A stretch of 64,000 nt of DNA from Pseudanabaena frigida (GCA_003242085.1 QBML01000012.1:62001-126000), one strand, 5' to 3'; positions 1 to 8,977 are shown, counted from the stretch's first letter. Numbers and translations are program-made. The notes: a model not told the origin generated them from the sequence alone.

Positions 1-415
1 GTATTAGGGGATACACGGCGATCACACCAATAATTACCTGTTTGTAATATGCAGGCTGTGGTGGACTTGGCAATGTACTTTTAGGTAAGGTAAACCAAAG
101 CTCTAGTCCACTTGGTTGATGCTGTTGCGATCGCGTAGAAATAAATTCTTGAGATCGTTGCATCCATTGGCGATAAACAGATGAGGTGAGCCAATCTTTA
201 CAATGTTCGTAATTGTCAAATTTGACGATGACCACATATTCAGGGTATTGACGATCGCGAGGACGAATTACTTCAACCCCCATGAATCCCTCAAACTGTT
301 GGGCTGATTGATTGATCCCTTTTGTCCAATCTTCATATTCTTCTATGAGATTTGGTTCAACAACTTCTGAGATAACCAAAGTAATCGGATCTGAATGCTG
401 TCTAGGTGCCTGCAT
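1..415 (-). CDS. Antibiotic biosynthesis monooxygenase-like protein with membrane tail (3' end cut by window)
   Basis: The gene reads leftward from ATG at 413-415 and runs off the window after about 138 codons, so only the N-terminal part is visible. It begins MQAPRQHSDPITLVISEVVE and shows the dimeric alpha-beta ferredoxin-like pattern of ABM-domain proteins: a first strand, a helix with EEYEDWTKG, FEGFMGVEVIRP, a strand YVVIVKFD, then a helix with W and R residues. The last visible residues (YYKQVIIGVIAVYPLI) are hydrophobic and probably start a transmembrane helix, as in cyanobacterial ABM proteins with a membrane tail. The substrate is unknown and a catalytic role is not shown; such proteins are often named only by fold. 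Confidence 0.7.
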   Translation of the reverse strand, partial: MQAPRQHSDPITLVISEVVEPNLIEEYEDWTKGINQSAQQFEGFMGVEVIRPRDRQYPEYVVIVKFDNYEHCKDWLTSSVYRQWMQRSQEFISTRSQQHQPSGLELWFTLPKSTLPSPPQPAYYKQVIIGVIAVYPLI

Positions 416-463
416 AGAATTCCCACTAAAAATTAATTGGTGGACAAAGCTTTGTGTTGTAAC

Positions 464-567
464 TAAGTAGCTAGGCGCAATTAAATATAAACCTCCAAAA
501 CCTGAGGCGAAAGCTGCGCTTTCGCCTCAGGTTTTGGCTCTGGTTTTTAATTATGCTCAGCTACTTA
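464..567. repeat. Palindromic MITE-like element, family A copy 1
   Basis: About 104 bp bounded by imperfect inverted repeats (TAAGTAGCTAGGCGCAATTAA at the left, its near complement at 547-567, 17 of 21 matching) enclosing a perfect hairpin. A second copy with the same termini lies at 2037-2141, so the two bracket dnaB. No ORF is inside. This looks like a non-autonomous mobile or fold-back element. Confidence 0.65.
495..537. terminator. Perfect 20-bp hairpin, GC-TGC-GC apex
   Basis: Arms 495-514 and 518-537 are exact complements around a TGC triloop. It lies inside repeat element A copy 1 between dnaB and the ABM-like gene. It could end transcription in either direction, but only short T runs flank it. 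Confidence 0.5.
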
Positions 568-594
568 ATTATAAAACTTCAAAGACTATCCCCA

Positions 595-631
595 AAATTA
601 GAGGATGATGCAAAACATCATCCTCTAATTT
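595..631 (-). terminator. dnaB 3' hairpin
   Basis: Arms 595-610 and 616-631 pair over 16 bp with an apex GC-AAA-AC, one change from the GC-N3-GC apex seen elsewhere in the window. The right arm overlaps the dnaB stop codon (630-632). On the dnaB strand the stem is followed by a short T-rich stretch, so a terminator role is plausible. Confidence 0.55.
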
Positions 632-2051
632 AACTGCGGCTAGAAGCCATATTTTCAAATTTAGTTAATCGAGGTTCAAATAATAATTTGACCGTACCGA
701 CAGGCCCATTCCGATGCTTGGCGATAATAATTTCTGCGACACCGCGATCGGGTGTCTCTGGGTTGTAATATTCATCGCGATACAGATTAATTACTAAATC
801 CGCGTCCTGCTCGATCGATCCACTTTCTCTCAAATCCGATAGCATTGGACGTTTGTTAGTTCTTGCTTCTACACCACGACTTAATTGGGATAGAGCGATT
901 ACAGGCACATTTAATTCGCGAGCTAAAGCTTTAAGCGATCGCGTAATTCTAGAAATCTCCTGCACCCGATTATCGGAACCAGAACCTTCCATCAATTGCA
1001 AATAATCAATCAAAATCAACCCAAGAGAGCCGCCTTTTTCTGATTGTAATCGACGTGCTTTTGATCTTAATTCGGTAATTGGTGGATTAGGCGTATCATC
1101 AATAAATAATGGCAATTCCGAGAGTCCACTAATTGCCATAGCAACCGTTCCCCATTCATTCTCGCTAATCTGCCCAGTGCGTAAGCGATTGCTATCAATG
1201 CCCATATCACTAGAACGCACTTTTGATTGACTAGCTAATAGACGATAAACCAATTGCTCCTTTGACATTTCTAAACTAAAAATTGCCACGGGCAATCGAT
1301 GGATATCTGCCATTTTTCGCGCTAGTTCTAAACCGAAGGCAGTTTTCCCCATTGACGGGCGACCTGCGATGATGATCAGATCTGATCGCTGTAGGCCGTT
1401 AGTCATGGCATCAAAGTCATAGAAACCCGTCACGAGTCCCGTTGCCGTAGTGTTGCCAGTGCCGAGTGAGTTAAACCGACTTTCGAGTTCGTAGAAAGTT
1501 TTGGTAAGAATATCGCCTGCGGGGACTAATCCTTGTTGCGCTCGCGATTGGGTAACCGCAAAAATCTTTTGTTCAGATTGATCGAGGAGTTGCGTAAGTT
1601 CAATTTCGTTGCTGTAACTGATCTCGACCACACCTCTTGCCGCTTCAGCAAGTTTGCGCCGTGCATATTTATCGGCAACTAATTGAGCATAAAAATCAAT
1701 ATTGACCGCGCTCACAGTGCGATCGCAAAGTTGGGCAATTTTAGATTGACCGCCAATTTTTTCGAGAAGATCGCGATCGCTGAGCCATGTAGTCAAGCTC
1801 ATCATGTCCGTGGGATTCGATTGATTATGCAACATCAAGCAAGCCCGAAAAATCTCCTGATGTGCCCCCACATAAAACATTTCGGGACGCAAGGTATCGA
1901 GCACTCGCGAAACCGCTTCAGGATCGATCAAGATCCCACCTAAGACAGCCTCCTCTGCCTCAATATTTTGTGGGGGCAAGCGATCGCTGATAGATTCAAA
2001 TTCTTTACTCATATACTTGCTCACTGATTGACTATCTAAGTAGCTAGACAT
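630..2051 (-). CDS. dnaB: Replicative DNA helicase DnaB
   Basis: This is the hexameric 5'-3' helicase that unwinds DNA at the replication fork. The N-terminal domain (about residues 25-130, NIEAEEAVLGGILIDPEA) is followed by the RecA-like motor with Walker A GRPSMGKTA near residue 230, Walker B LILIDYLQLM near 345 and the arginine-finger region LSRGVEARTNKRP. The length of 473 aa is normal and no intein interrupts it. The start is uncertain: the first five codons (MSSYL) lie inside a repeat arm at 2037-2057, and Met14 at 2012 fits the usual N-terminus better. Neither start has a clear ribosome binding site. The upstream gene at 2362 is divergent. Confidence 0.95.
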   Translation of the reverse strand: MSSYLDSQSVSKYMSKEFESISDRLPPQNIEAEEAVLGGILIDPEAVSRVLDTLRPEMFYVGAHQEIFRACLMLHNQSNPTDMMSLTTWLSDRDLLEKIGGQSKIAQLCDRTVSAVNIDFYAQLVADKYARRKLAEAARGVVEISYSNEIELTQLLDQSEQKIFAVTQSRAQQGLVPAGDILTKTFYELESRFNSLGTGNTTATGLVTGFYDFDAMTNGLQRSDLIIIAGRPSMGKTAFGLELARKMADIHRLPVAIFSLEMSKEQLVYRLLASQSKVRSSDMGIDSNRLRTGQISENEWGTVAMAISGLSELPLFIDDTPNPPITELRSKARRLQSEKGGSLGLILIDYLQLMEGSGSDNRVQEISRITRSLKALARELNVPVIALSQLSRGVEARTNKRPMLSDLRESGSIEQDADLVINLYRDEYYNPETPDRGVAEIIIAKHRNGPVGTVKLLFEPRLTKFENMASSRS

Positions 2052-2141
2052 AATTAAAAAACCAGATTCAAAACCTGTGGCGCACGCTGCGCGTGCGCCA
2101 CAGGTTTTTAGGTTTTATATTTAATTGCGCCCAGATGCTTA
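2037..2141. repeat. Palindromic MITE-like element, family A copy 2 (overlaps dnaB start)
   Basis: It has the same terminal repeat as the copy at 464-567 (TAAGTAGCTAGACATAATTAA at 2037-2057, partner at 2121-2141) and encloses a perfect 18-bp hairpin, 2070-2087 with 2091-2108, around TGC. The inner arm sequence differs from copy 1 but remains perfectly paired. The left arm holds the ATG used by the longest dnaB reading. Confidence 0.65.
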
Positions 2142-2275
2142 GGAAAAACGCCTAGAAATTTAGAGGCTAGTTTCAAGTGCATTCATAATCTTAGGTTCTA
2201 ATTGCCATAATGCTTCACTCAAAAAGTAAAGGCAGTCTCCATGCCACTATCTTTGAATTTGGAGATCGCGTCAGA

Positions 2276-2317
2276 CCAAAATAATAGGGTGGCACTTTGC
2301 GCCCCCTACTATTTTGG
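2276..2317. other. Imperfect gene-end hairpin
   Basis: CCAAAATAATAGGG at 2276-2289 pairs with CCCTACTATTTTGG at 2304-2317 with one mismatch; the centre is a decayed GC-TTT-GC apex. The rest of the 310-bp gap between dnaB and the next gene (2142-2275, 2318-2361) shows nothing recognisable beyond the presumed promoter region of the gene starting at 2362. Confidence 0.4.
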
Positions 2318-2361
2318 GTTGGAGATCGCTATAGTGCAGGTAGTAATGATAAGTAATTGAT

Positions 2362-3900
2362 ATGGGATTTGAGGAAGCATTTGTTTTTGTCGTAGCGGGC
2401 TGTATAGCAAGTTATCGTCAGCGATCGCTCCAGCTATCAAAAGATCGGCTGCAAATAATATTTTTGTGGATCTTGGCAGTCGCTTTACCAAGTTTAGCGA
2501 TCGCATGGACAAATCTCAATCAAGCACCCTTGCCAATAGTTTTTATCTCGATCGGCTTTCTTTTATATGTATGGATATATCGCAATTGGCAGCCATCTTC
2601 CGACGCAAACACCAACTTGATCGACCTAACTCCAAGTGAAGAAAAACAAGTTAAAGATTGCTTCCCATCTGCTATTTACCAATTAAAAGGTTTAGAGTAT
2701 CGTCCGCAAGAAATCTACTGTCGCGGTAACCTGCGATCGCAAAATCACAAATATGCCTACGACACGATTAATCAAAATATCCAAAAAGCATTTGGCGATC
2801 GGTTTGTTTGCTATCTAAAGGAAAGCCGATTAGAGAATTTAGGTACAAATTTTGGCGAATCTCAAAACGATCGTCCAAATAATACTAACTATTGTTTTTA
2901 TTTGATCCCTTCTAGCGAACGCCTCCAGTCATTACCCAAAACCTCCTCAATCCCAGACGATTGGCATAGTTGGATTACCAGTGCGATTGGAGCAATCCTG
3001 ACAGCTTTTACCTTATTGGCTGTAGGTGCAAATATCCATAGACCAGAAGATCTTAGTTTGATTAACTTGCAAAAAGGATTTCCCTACTTTTTAGGTGTAG
3101 CTAGCATATTGATATCGAGGGCGATCGCTCAATACTACATCGCCAAGAAAAACAGCCAGCAAATCGATCCACCGCTTTTACTACCCTGTATCGGTGGTTT
3201 TGGTCTACTAGGTATCTTAAATACCAACTTTAGCAAAGAGTTAAATGCAGAGCAAAACCATTCAAATCAGCGAAAAAACCTATTCGATCTAGTAGCAATA
3301 CCAGCCATCGTGGGCTTAACGCTCTCAACAATTTTATTGATTTTAGGCAATTGGGTATTGATTCCTACAACTCCAGCGCTTTCCGCACCTGTAATAGCCC
3401 CATCTATACTCATGCCCAACCTAGCTACTTTCGATTTCAAAACCTCTATTTTCACAAATATATTTCACGGCATATTGCAAGCAATTTCTAACTTAGGCAA
3501 ATCAGGAATTACTGGAATTAGTAATTCAGACTCCATTCCAGGCTTTTCGCCTCTCACATTAGCAGGTTGGACGGGATTAGCTTTGAGCGCTTTACAACTA
3601 ATGCCCTTTGATTTACTTGATGGCGGTAATCTGTCGATCGCCATGTTTGGACATCGTCAAGCAGTCCAAATCGCTCGCATCTCAAGGCTAATTTTACTAG
3701 CGATCGCCTTCCTTACCCAGCCTTGGCTGAGAATTTATAGCTTATTGTTATTTTTATTACCTACTCCTCGCCCACTCATTTTGAATGAAAGTATAGAAAT
3801 TGGCAGAAATCGAGATCTACTTGGCATGATCTTAATTGCGATCGTATTAATAATTATTCTCCCAGTACCAAAATCTTTTTTGTTAGCAAACTCTCTCTAA
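2362..3900 (+). CDS. Site-2-protease (M50/EGY-like) family membrane protein, predicted catalytically dead
   Basis: The layout matches cyanobacterial and plastid EGY-type intramembrane proteases: two N-terminal membrane segments, a soluble domain with LEYRP, CRGNLR and FGDRF (residues about 96-185), then a membrane core with the second metal motif LMPFDLLDGG (413-422) and FGHRQA. The first metal motif HExxH is missing; at its expected place the sequence is SRAIAQYYIAKK (252-263), where the two histidines and the glutamate are R, Q and A. Family membership is therefore well supported but zinc proteolysis is not, as in plant EGY3. It may act as a chaperone or a binding partner. The length (512 aa) is normal. 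Confidence 0.8.
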   Translation: MGFEEAFVFVVAGCIASYRQRSLQLSKDRLQIIFLWILAVALPSLAIAWTNLNQAPLPIVFISIGFLLYVWIYRNWQPSSDANTNLIDLTPSEEKQVKDCFPSAIYQLKGLEYRPQEIYCRGNLRSQNHKYAYDTINQNIQKAFGDRFVCYLKESRLENLGTNFGESQNDRPNNTNYCFYLIPSSERLQSLPKTSSIPDDWHSWITSAIGAILTAFTLLAVGANIHRPEDLSLINLQKGFPYFLGVASILISRAIAQYYIAKKNSQQIDPPLLLPCIGGFGLLGILNTNFSKELNAEQNHSNQRKNLFDLVAIPAIVGLTLSTILLILGNWVLIPTTPALSAPVIAPSILMPNLATFDFKTSIFTNIFHGILQAISNLGKSGITGISNSDSIPGFSPLTLAGWTGLALSALQLMPFDLLDGGNLSIAMFGHRQAVQIARISRLILLAIAFLTQPWLRIYSLLLFLLPTPRPLILNESIEIGRNRDLLGMILIAIVLIIILPVPKSFLLANSL

Positions 3901-4096
3901 AAAAATGCCAGAAAGCATAGGCAGAGCTTCTCGCAAACTCTACTCTTTCCGTTCTATGACTTAATCTTTATTTCGCTTGCTATAAATAATTTAACTTTCA
4001 AGGTGCAAATGTGATTTTGGGATTATTATTAATTTTGGCATTAGGTAGCCACGATTTGTTGCTACTGGTAACATCAGTCAAGTCAACAGTAGAGAC

Positions 4097-4753
4097 ATGT
4101 TCATCCTGAAGCGCCACGACGTTGAAATTGTCAACGTCCAAAACCCACAAAACAAAGATCAACAAATACCGATTTTGCAGTATCAGGGGCAAACATTTCG
4201 GTTACTCAACATGTTTGGCGATAATCGAGATGAGGCTTTAGCACTCTGGCGTGACTTAACTGATAACAAAGGAAAAGCTTGCGTATTATTGGAAGAGCCT
4301 CAGCGTTTTAGCGTATGGGGAAGGGTCAAACTCGACCAGATCCAAACCGTAGCAACTGAAAGTTCTTCTGCGGGTACACATCTCGTACAGGGCTGTTTAT
4401 TGATATTGCAAGCTGTATATCTTGAAGTTGAAGATCTACTTGGCACAAGGCAAGCAGGCTCTTTCAAGCAAGATTTACTCAAGTTTATGCAACAGGGTAA
4501 GTTTGCCCAAAGCGAATCAATTAAATCTCTAGAAGGAATTTTGTCAATTAACCCACTTAACAGTGTGCAAATTCCCAACTGGGATGAAAGCAAATTGCAA
4601 CTTCTTTTAGGTGAACTACATCGGCTAGCATCTTCCTATTTTGGGAATAGCAGTTTTGTTGATAGTGCGCTTGAGGCTCTAAATGAACTGCCTGAATCAG
4701 TATCTGTAACCGCTTGGCTGAAAAAAACGCCTAAAGGTAAGCTTTGGCAATAA
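4097..4753 (+). CDS. Npun_F0813 family protein
   Basis: A 218-aa soluble protein recognised as a conserved cyanobacterial family of unknown function. Hallmarks are the N-terminus MFILKRHDVEI, the segments QYQGQTFRLL and LWRDLTDNKGKACVLLEEP near residues 33-75, and the C-terminal tail WLKKTPKGKLWQ. No signal peptide, membrane helix or catalytic motif is visible. It stands alone: the previous gene ends 196 bases upstream and the next starts 140 bases downstream, both on the same strand. The gap at 3901-4096 shows nothing beyond AT-rich sequence. The function is not known; only family membership is claimed. Confidence 0.8.
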   Translation: MFILKRHDVEIVNVQNPQNKDQQIPILQYQGQTFRLLNMFGDNRDEALALWRDLTDNKGKACVLLEEPQRFSVWGRVKLDQIQTVATESSSAGTHLVQGCLLILQAVYLEVEDLLGTRQAGSFKQDLLKFMQQGKFAQSESIKSLEGILSINPLNSVQIPNWDESKLQLLLGELHRLASSYFGNSSFVDSALEALNELPESVSVTAWLKKTPKGKLWQ

Positions 4754-4893
4754 TTATCAATAATTATAATGCCCTTATTTTTCTGTTTACTTTTGATGTT
4801 ATAGCTGTTGTCGAAATGTTTACTGTAGTTTAGTTGCTATTTTTCGTTATTTAATACTGCATTTCTTATGGTTGTAGCCAAGGTTCAATATAC

Positions 4894-5829
4894 ATGAGTA
4901 GAGCCAAATCTTCTTCCCCATCAGGGATTTCAACACAATCTATTGTTTGGGCAGCGATCGGATGGGCAGCTATAGCCTTAATGTTCTATCTATTTCTTAG
5001 CGCTCCTACTGATGGGCCACACATTGTCAAGCCTGAAGAATGTGACAAGGTAGTAAAAGAATTCATTGTGCGACCAAATTGGTATCGCTATGGGACTTAT
5101 ATTTTCCAGACTGTGGCGATCGCCTGTTCGGGAATCCTATGCTTGCGAAACTGGCGCAGTCCCAAAATTATTAGCGGTCGCAACGTCTGGCTGGGATTAG
5201 GATTAGGGATATTGTCTTGGGGTATTGGAAACTTAATTTTCGGTTATCTAGATTTTCAATATCAAAGTGGTCTAATCGCAGGTGGAGCTAAAGGCGCTAA
5301 AGATCTTGTCAAAACCTTTCCATCGATCGCTGATATTTTCTTCACTGCGACCTACGTATTTTTGTCATGGGGCATGGCAATGTCTGTAATTGGAAGGCGA
5401 CTAAATCTTTATCCTAAGCAATGGGCAATTGTTGGCGCAGTCGGTTTTGTTGGTGTTGGTCTTGCTGCTTATGTAACTTTTGCAGTAGGTGGTGGTTTCA
5501 CCCTAGATACTGGGAAAATCTTAAATATTGTTTATGCCTTGGGAGATATTTGGTTGCTAGTTGTCGCAACAATTCTCTTACTTGCTTTTTGGGGTGGTAA
5601 GGCGGCACAATCTTGGCGATTGCTTGGTAGTGCTGGTATTTCGATGTTTTTAAGTGATTTGTTATTTAACTACAGCATCAATGTTGCCGATATTTGCAAG
5701 GCTAAACCATATCAAAGTGGAGAACCTGCTGAATTCTTTTGGATTCTTGCCTTTATTTTATGGGGTATGGCAGCCGCGCTAGAGTTTGATTTATCTTCCC
5801 GACCAACAACTCGTAGTCGTAGAGGTTGA
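4894..5829 (+). CDS. Conserved hypothetical multi-pass membrane protein
   Basis: A 311-aa protein with about eight hydrophobic segments (roughly 17-36, 67-86, 97-116, 146-166, 177-199, 208-232, 241-262, 279-297) and a basic tail RPTTRSRRG. Between the first two segments is an extracytoplasmic or lumenal loop with one cysteine (EECDKVV), and a later loop has another (ADICKAK). I do not recognise a named family and no catalytic motif stands out. The hairpin at 5832-5872 immediately after the stop suggests a monocistronic transcript. The converging gene on the other strand is a sugar transferase. Confidence 0.65.
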   Translation: MSRAKSSSPSGISTQSIVWAAIGWAAIALMFYLFLSAPTDGPHIVKPEECDKVVKEFIVRPNWYRYGTYIFQTVAIACSGILCLRNWRSPKIISGRNVWLGLGLGILSWGIGNLIFGYLDFQYQSGLIAGGAKGAKDLVKTFPSIADIFFTATYVFLSWGMAMSVIGRRLNLYPKQWAIVGAVGFVGVGLAAYVTFAVGGGFTLDTGKILNIVYALGDIWLLVVATILLLAFWGGKAAQSWRLLGSAGISMFLSDLLFNYSINVADICKAKPYQSGEPAEFFWILAFILWGMAAALEFDLSSRPTTRSRRG

Positions 5830-5831
5830 AA

Positions 5832-5872
5832 AAAGAAGCGGCACTCTACTTATAGTGCCGCTTCTTTTTTTA
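5832..5872 (+). terminator. Rho-independent terminator, bidirectional
   Basis: A 14-bp stem, 5832-5845 with 5854-5867, has an 8-base loop, with A residues on one side and seven T residues on the other. It lies between convergent genes and can serve both. Confidence 0.8.
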
Positions 5873-6565
5873 TTAGTATGCTCCATTTCCTTTAGGAAAA
5901 ATCACTACTAGAACTGTCTTACAAATCAACTTAACATCTAGCCAAAGACTCATGCGCCTAACATAGCTTGCATCCATTTGGATACGCTTTGAGTAAGGAA
6001 TATCATTCCGCCCTGAAACTTGCCATAAACCTGCAATTCCCGGACGAACACTTAGTACTCGATCAATCGCTGAACCGTATTTAATTAGCTCAGCTTGAAC
6101 TAATGGTCGGGGTCCAACCACACTCATATCACCAACTAGAACGTTCCAAAACTGTGGTAACTCATCTAAACTTGTTGTCCTCAAAAACTTACCAATTCTC
6201 GTAATCCGAGGATCGTGCTTAAGTTTAAAAGATGCTTCATATTCAGCACGACTAATTGGGCAAGAATTTAAATAGTCTTCCAGAATTTGATCCGCCCCAT
6301 TGATCATCGTTCTAAATTTAATGCAGTTAAATTCCTGCCCACCTAAACCTACTCTGGGATGAATGTATAAAACTGAACCACGCGAACTAATGAAAACGAA
6401 TATCGCGATCGCTAGGTAAAGTGGAGAAAATACGGTTAGAACAATTGAGGCAAACACAATGTCAAAAATTCTTTTTCCCCAAACTGCATAATGATCTGTA
6501 CGATTTACTACTGATTTCTTTGTATGAAGGCTAGTCTGACTATTTTCTTTGCTTCTAGTAATCAT
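5873..6565 (-). CDS. Bacterial sugar transferase (polyprenyl-phosphate hexose-1-phosphate transferase)
   Basis: This enzyme class moves a sugar-1-phosphate from a nucleotide sugar to undecaprenyl phosphate, the first step in exopolysaccharide or O-antigen assembly at the inner membrane. The catalytic domain is typical: KRIFD followed by one hydrophobic hairpin, a PRVG..G..F...KFRTM segment, DPRITRIGKFLRTTSLDELPQ and the VGPRP motif, then RPGIAGLWQVSGR. It lacks the long N-terminal multi-pass region of WbaP-type proteins. The longer reading begins with GTG at 6586; I prefer ATG at 6565. Its start is only about 40 bases from the divergent holA, so the promoters must overlap. No other polysaccharide genes are in the window. 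Confidence 0.88.
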   Translation of the reverse strand: MITRSKENSQTSLHTKKSVVNRTDHYAVWGKRIFDIVFASIVLTVFSPLYLAIAIFVFISSRGSVLYIHPRVGLGGQEFNCIKFRTMINGADQILEDYLNSCPISRAEYEASFKLKHDPRITRIGKFLRTTSLDELPQFWNVLVGDMSVVGPRPLVQAELIKYGSAIDRVLSVRPGIAGLWQVSGRNDIPYSKRIQMDASYVRRMSLWLDVKLICKTVLVVIFPKGNGAY

Positions 6566-6606
6566 CAAATCTCTACACCACACCACATAGTTGAACTAAT
6601 CATACA

Positions 6607-7590
6607 ATGCCTGTCTACTTTTATTGGGGCGATGACGACTACCAAATAGCACAAGCAGTCAAAAAACTAATTGATACCTATGTTGATCCCATATGGCGCG
6701 ATTTTAACTATGTAAAAATCAATGCTAATGGGGATCTTGAGGTAATGAATGGGCTAAACCAAGCTGTAACTTCACCCTTTGGAATGGGTAATCGATTAAC
6801 TTGGTTGGTAGACACAATGATTGCCCAAAGATGCTCTGAAGCTCTACTAGTAGAGCTAGAAAGAACTTTTAATCACTTGCCTGTAAACTCTTACATCTTG
6901 TTTACATCATCAAATAAACCAGATGGGAGAGCCAAATCTACCAAATTATTGCAGAAGTATGCCCAGACTCTAGAGTTTTCTTTAATTCCACCTTGGAAAA
7001 CTGACGTGATTGCTCAACTAGTTAAACAAGCTGCGGGAGAAATTGACTTAAAGCTAACATCTGATGCAGTTGATTTACTGGTTGATTCAATTGGTAATGA
7101 TACACGTCGTTTAACGATGGAATTGCAAAAATTGCAACTATTACATCATGGAAAAACATATCCTCTTAATGCAAAGGAAATAGCACCACTTGTGCAAGTG
7201 TCTGCTCATAATAGTTTGCAACTAGCTAGTGCAATTCGTACCGCAAATGTTAGTCAAGCACTTTCATTAATTGCGGAATTACTGAGGAATAATGAAGTGG
7301 GTTTGCGGATTTGTGCAACTTTAGTAGGGCAGTTTCGGACATGGCTATGGATTAAGCTAATGCAAGAATCGGGTGAGCGCGATGATAAAGCAATCGCTGA
7401 GGCTGCTGAAATTGGTAACCCGAAGCGAGTATATTTTCTCAAACAGGAAGTGCAAGGATTAAATAGCCAACAGCTAATGCGATCGCTAAGTATTTTGTTA
7501 CGCCTTGAAGCTGATCTCAAACATGGTAAAGAGGAAACGGCGACGCTGCAAACCGCAATCGTTGAGTTATGTCAGGCAATGGCAAAGTAA
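6607..7590 (+). CDS. holA: DNA polymerase III delta subunit
   Basis: HolA opens the beta sliding clamp as part of the clamp loader. The 327-aa protein begins MPVYFYWGDDDYQIAQAV, the usual start of cyanobacterial HolA, where a degenerate P-loop region lies in the AAA+-like domain. The central part (WKTDVIAQLVKQAA, DAVDLLVDSIGNDTRRLTMELQKL) and the C-terminal collar domain (LRICATLVGQFRTWLWIK, NPKRVYFLKQEV) match the family. The length is normal. It is divergent from the sugar transferase and 76 bases before aroB, with which it may be cotranscribed. Confidence 0.92.
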   Translation: MPVYFYWGDDDYQIAQAVKKLIDTYVDPIWRDFNYVKINANGDLEVMNGLNQAVTSPFGMGNRLTWLVDTMIAQRCSEALLVELERTFNHLPVNSYILFTSSNKPDGRAKSTKLLQKYAQTLEFSLIPPWKTDVIAQLVKQAAGEIDLKLTSDAVDLLVDSIGNDTRRLTMELQKLQLLHHGKTYPLNAKEIAPLVQVSAHNSLQLASAIRTANVSQALSLIAELLRNNEVGLRICATLVGQFRTWLWIKLMQESGERDDKAIAEAAEIGNPKRVYFLKQEVQGLNSQQLMRSLSILLRLEADLKHGKEETATLQTAIVELCQAMAK

Positions 7591-7666
7591 GATTATAAAT
7601 CTAGCTTTACAAGATTTGATAACGTGATCGCTGTTACGATAAAAGACAGACGTTTTATCCAGAAAT

Positions 7667-8797
7667 ATGTCCGAATATTCCGCAACAGTTACCGTTGCAC
7701 TCAATAGTGATAGCCAACCAAATCGCAGTTATGACATTGCGATCGCCGCTCATAGTCTCAAAAACTTAGGTGATAAATTATTAGAAATTGGTTTAGGCAA
7801 AAAAAGCAAGAAAGTCCTAATTGTCTCGAACCCAGTCATTTATAAGCATTATGGCGAGACCGTGCAGGCATCCCTAAGCAAAGCAGGTTTTGACATAGCT
7901 CAACTGATTTTGCCAGCAGGTGAACGCTTTAAAACAGCAAATTCACTCCAAAGAATCTATGACGCAGCACTTGCACATCGTTTAGAACGCTCATCGGTAA
8001 TCATTGCCCTCGGTGGTGGTGTTATTGGCGATATGTCGGGCTATGCAGCAGCAACTTGGTTGCGTGGAATCGATCTGGTTCAAGTACCTACCACACTTCT
8101 TGCCATGGTGGACTCGGCGATCGGCGGTAAGACGGGGATCAATCATCCACAGGGCAAAAATCTAATTGGAGCATTTTATCAACCGCGCTTAGTATGGGTC
8201 GATCCTGAAGTATTAAAAACTTTGCCTGCCCGTGAGTTTCGCTCGGCAATGGCAGAGGTAATCAAGTACGCCGTAATCTGGGATCGCGAATTATTTGATT
8301 TATTAACTCAATGCGATCGCCTCGATCGGTTACGCGATGTTTCATCGAAACTACTGCAAACTATCCTGTATCGCTGTGCCAAAGCCAAAGCCGAAGTCGT
8401 TTCTAAGGACGAAAAAGAAGGTAATCTTCGCGCCATTCTCAACTATGGACATACAGTCGGTCATGCGATCGAGTCTGTTACCAATTATCGACTTTATAAT
8501 CACGGTGAAGCCGTCGGTTTAGGGATGCTAATTGCAGGAGCGATCGCTGTCGATCTTGGTATATGGACTGCTGACGATCAAGCCAAACAGGTTACACTTA
8601 TTGTTAAAACCCGTTTGCCACAAACTTTACCTAAAGATATCGATCTTGATGCGATCGTTGATGCTCTATCAACTGACAAAAAAGTTGAAGCTGGCAAAGT
8701 TCGTTTCATTTTACCGACAGCGATCGGATCGGTGACCCTTAGCGATCGGGTAACTTCAGACATAGTTAAACAAAATTTACGACAAATATTGGCATAA
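7667..8797 (+). CDS. aroB: 3-dehydroquinate synthase
   Basis: AroB converts DAHP to 3-dehydroquinate, the second step of the shikimate pathway to aromatic amino acids, using NAD and a divalent metal. The 376-aa protein shows the NAD-binding segment [21 protein letters not shown] (two runs), the [20 protein letters not shown] loop, the metal ligands in [12 protein letters not shown] (Glu) and [12 protein letters not shown] plus [11 protein letters not shown] (His). All key residues are present. The ATG at 7667 follows holA by 76 bases, and infC follows with its own promoter. Confidence 0.96.
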   Translation: MSEYSATVTVALNSDSQPNRSYDIAIAAHSLKNLGDKLLEIGLGKKSKKVLIVSNPVIYKHYGETVQASLSKAGFDIAQLILPAGERFKTANSLQRIYDAALAHRLERSSVIIALGGGVIGDMSGYAAATWLRGIDLVQVPTTLLAMVDSAIGGKTGINHPQGKNLIGAFYQPRLVWVDPEVLKTLPAREFRSAMAEVIKYAVIWDRELFDLLTQCDRLDRLRDVSSKLLQTILYRCAKAKAEVVSKDEKEGNLRAILNYGHTVGHAIESVTNYRLYNHGEAVGLGMLIAGAIAVDLGIWTADDQAKQVTLIVKTRLPQTLPKDIDLDAIVDALSTDKKVEAGKVRFILPTAIGSVTLSDRVTSDIVKQNLRQILA

Positions 8798-8800
8798 TAC

Positions 8801-8829
8801 TTGACACATCAAAGGCTAGTTCGTACTAT
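8801..8829 (+). promoter_or_regulatory. Sigma-70-type promoter of infC
   Basis: TTGACA at 8801-8806 and TACTAT at 8824-8829 are separated by 17 bases, an almost consensus housekeeping promoter. It lies just after aroB and predicts a transcript starting near 8836 with a leader of roughly 140 nt before infC. Confidence 0.7.
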
Positions 8830-8858
8830 ACTTAAACGTTTATGTCAAGCAAAAAGTT

Positions 8859-8908
8859 TGCTAAGCTTAAATATTTCAAACATTTGATTCAAACATTTAA
8901 GCCTAGCA
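8859..8908 (+). other. Stem-loop in the infC leader
   Basis: TGCTAAGCTTAAAT at 8859-8872 pairs with ATTTAAGCCTAGCA at 8895-8908, 13 of 14 matching, with a 22-base loop. It sits in the predicted leader of infC. IF3 genes are often controlled after transcription starts, so a regulatory role is possible, but this is only a structural observation. Confidence 0.4.
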
Positions 8909-8977
8909 TAGACATATTTTTGTAAACCACTAGTAATTTAAACCAATACCCCAAAGAGTCTAGACAACAGAGATTTC

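Noticed and set aside
8839-8977. Riboswitch upstream of infC
   Set aside because: Only a single stem is visible and no known ligand-binding consensus is recognised, so it is reported as a plain structured leader.
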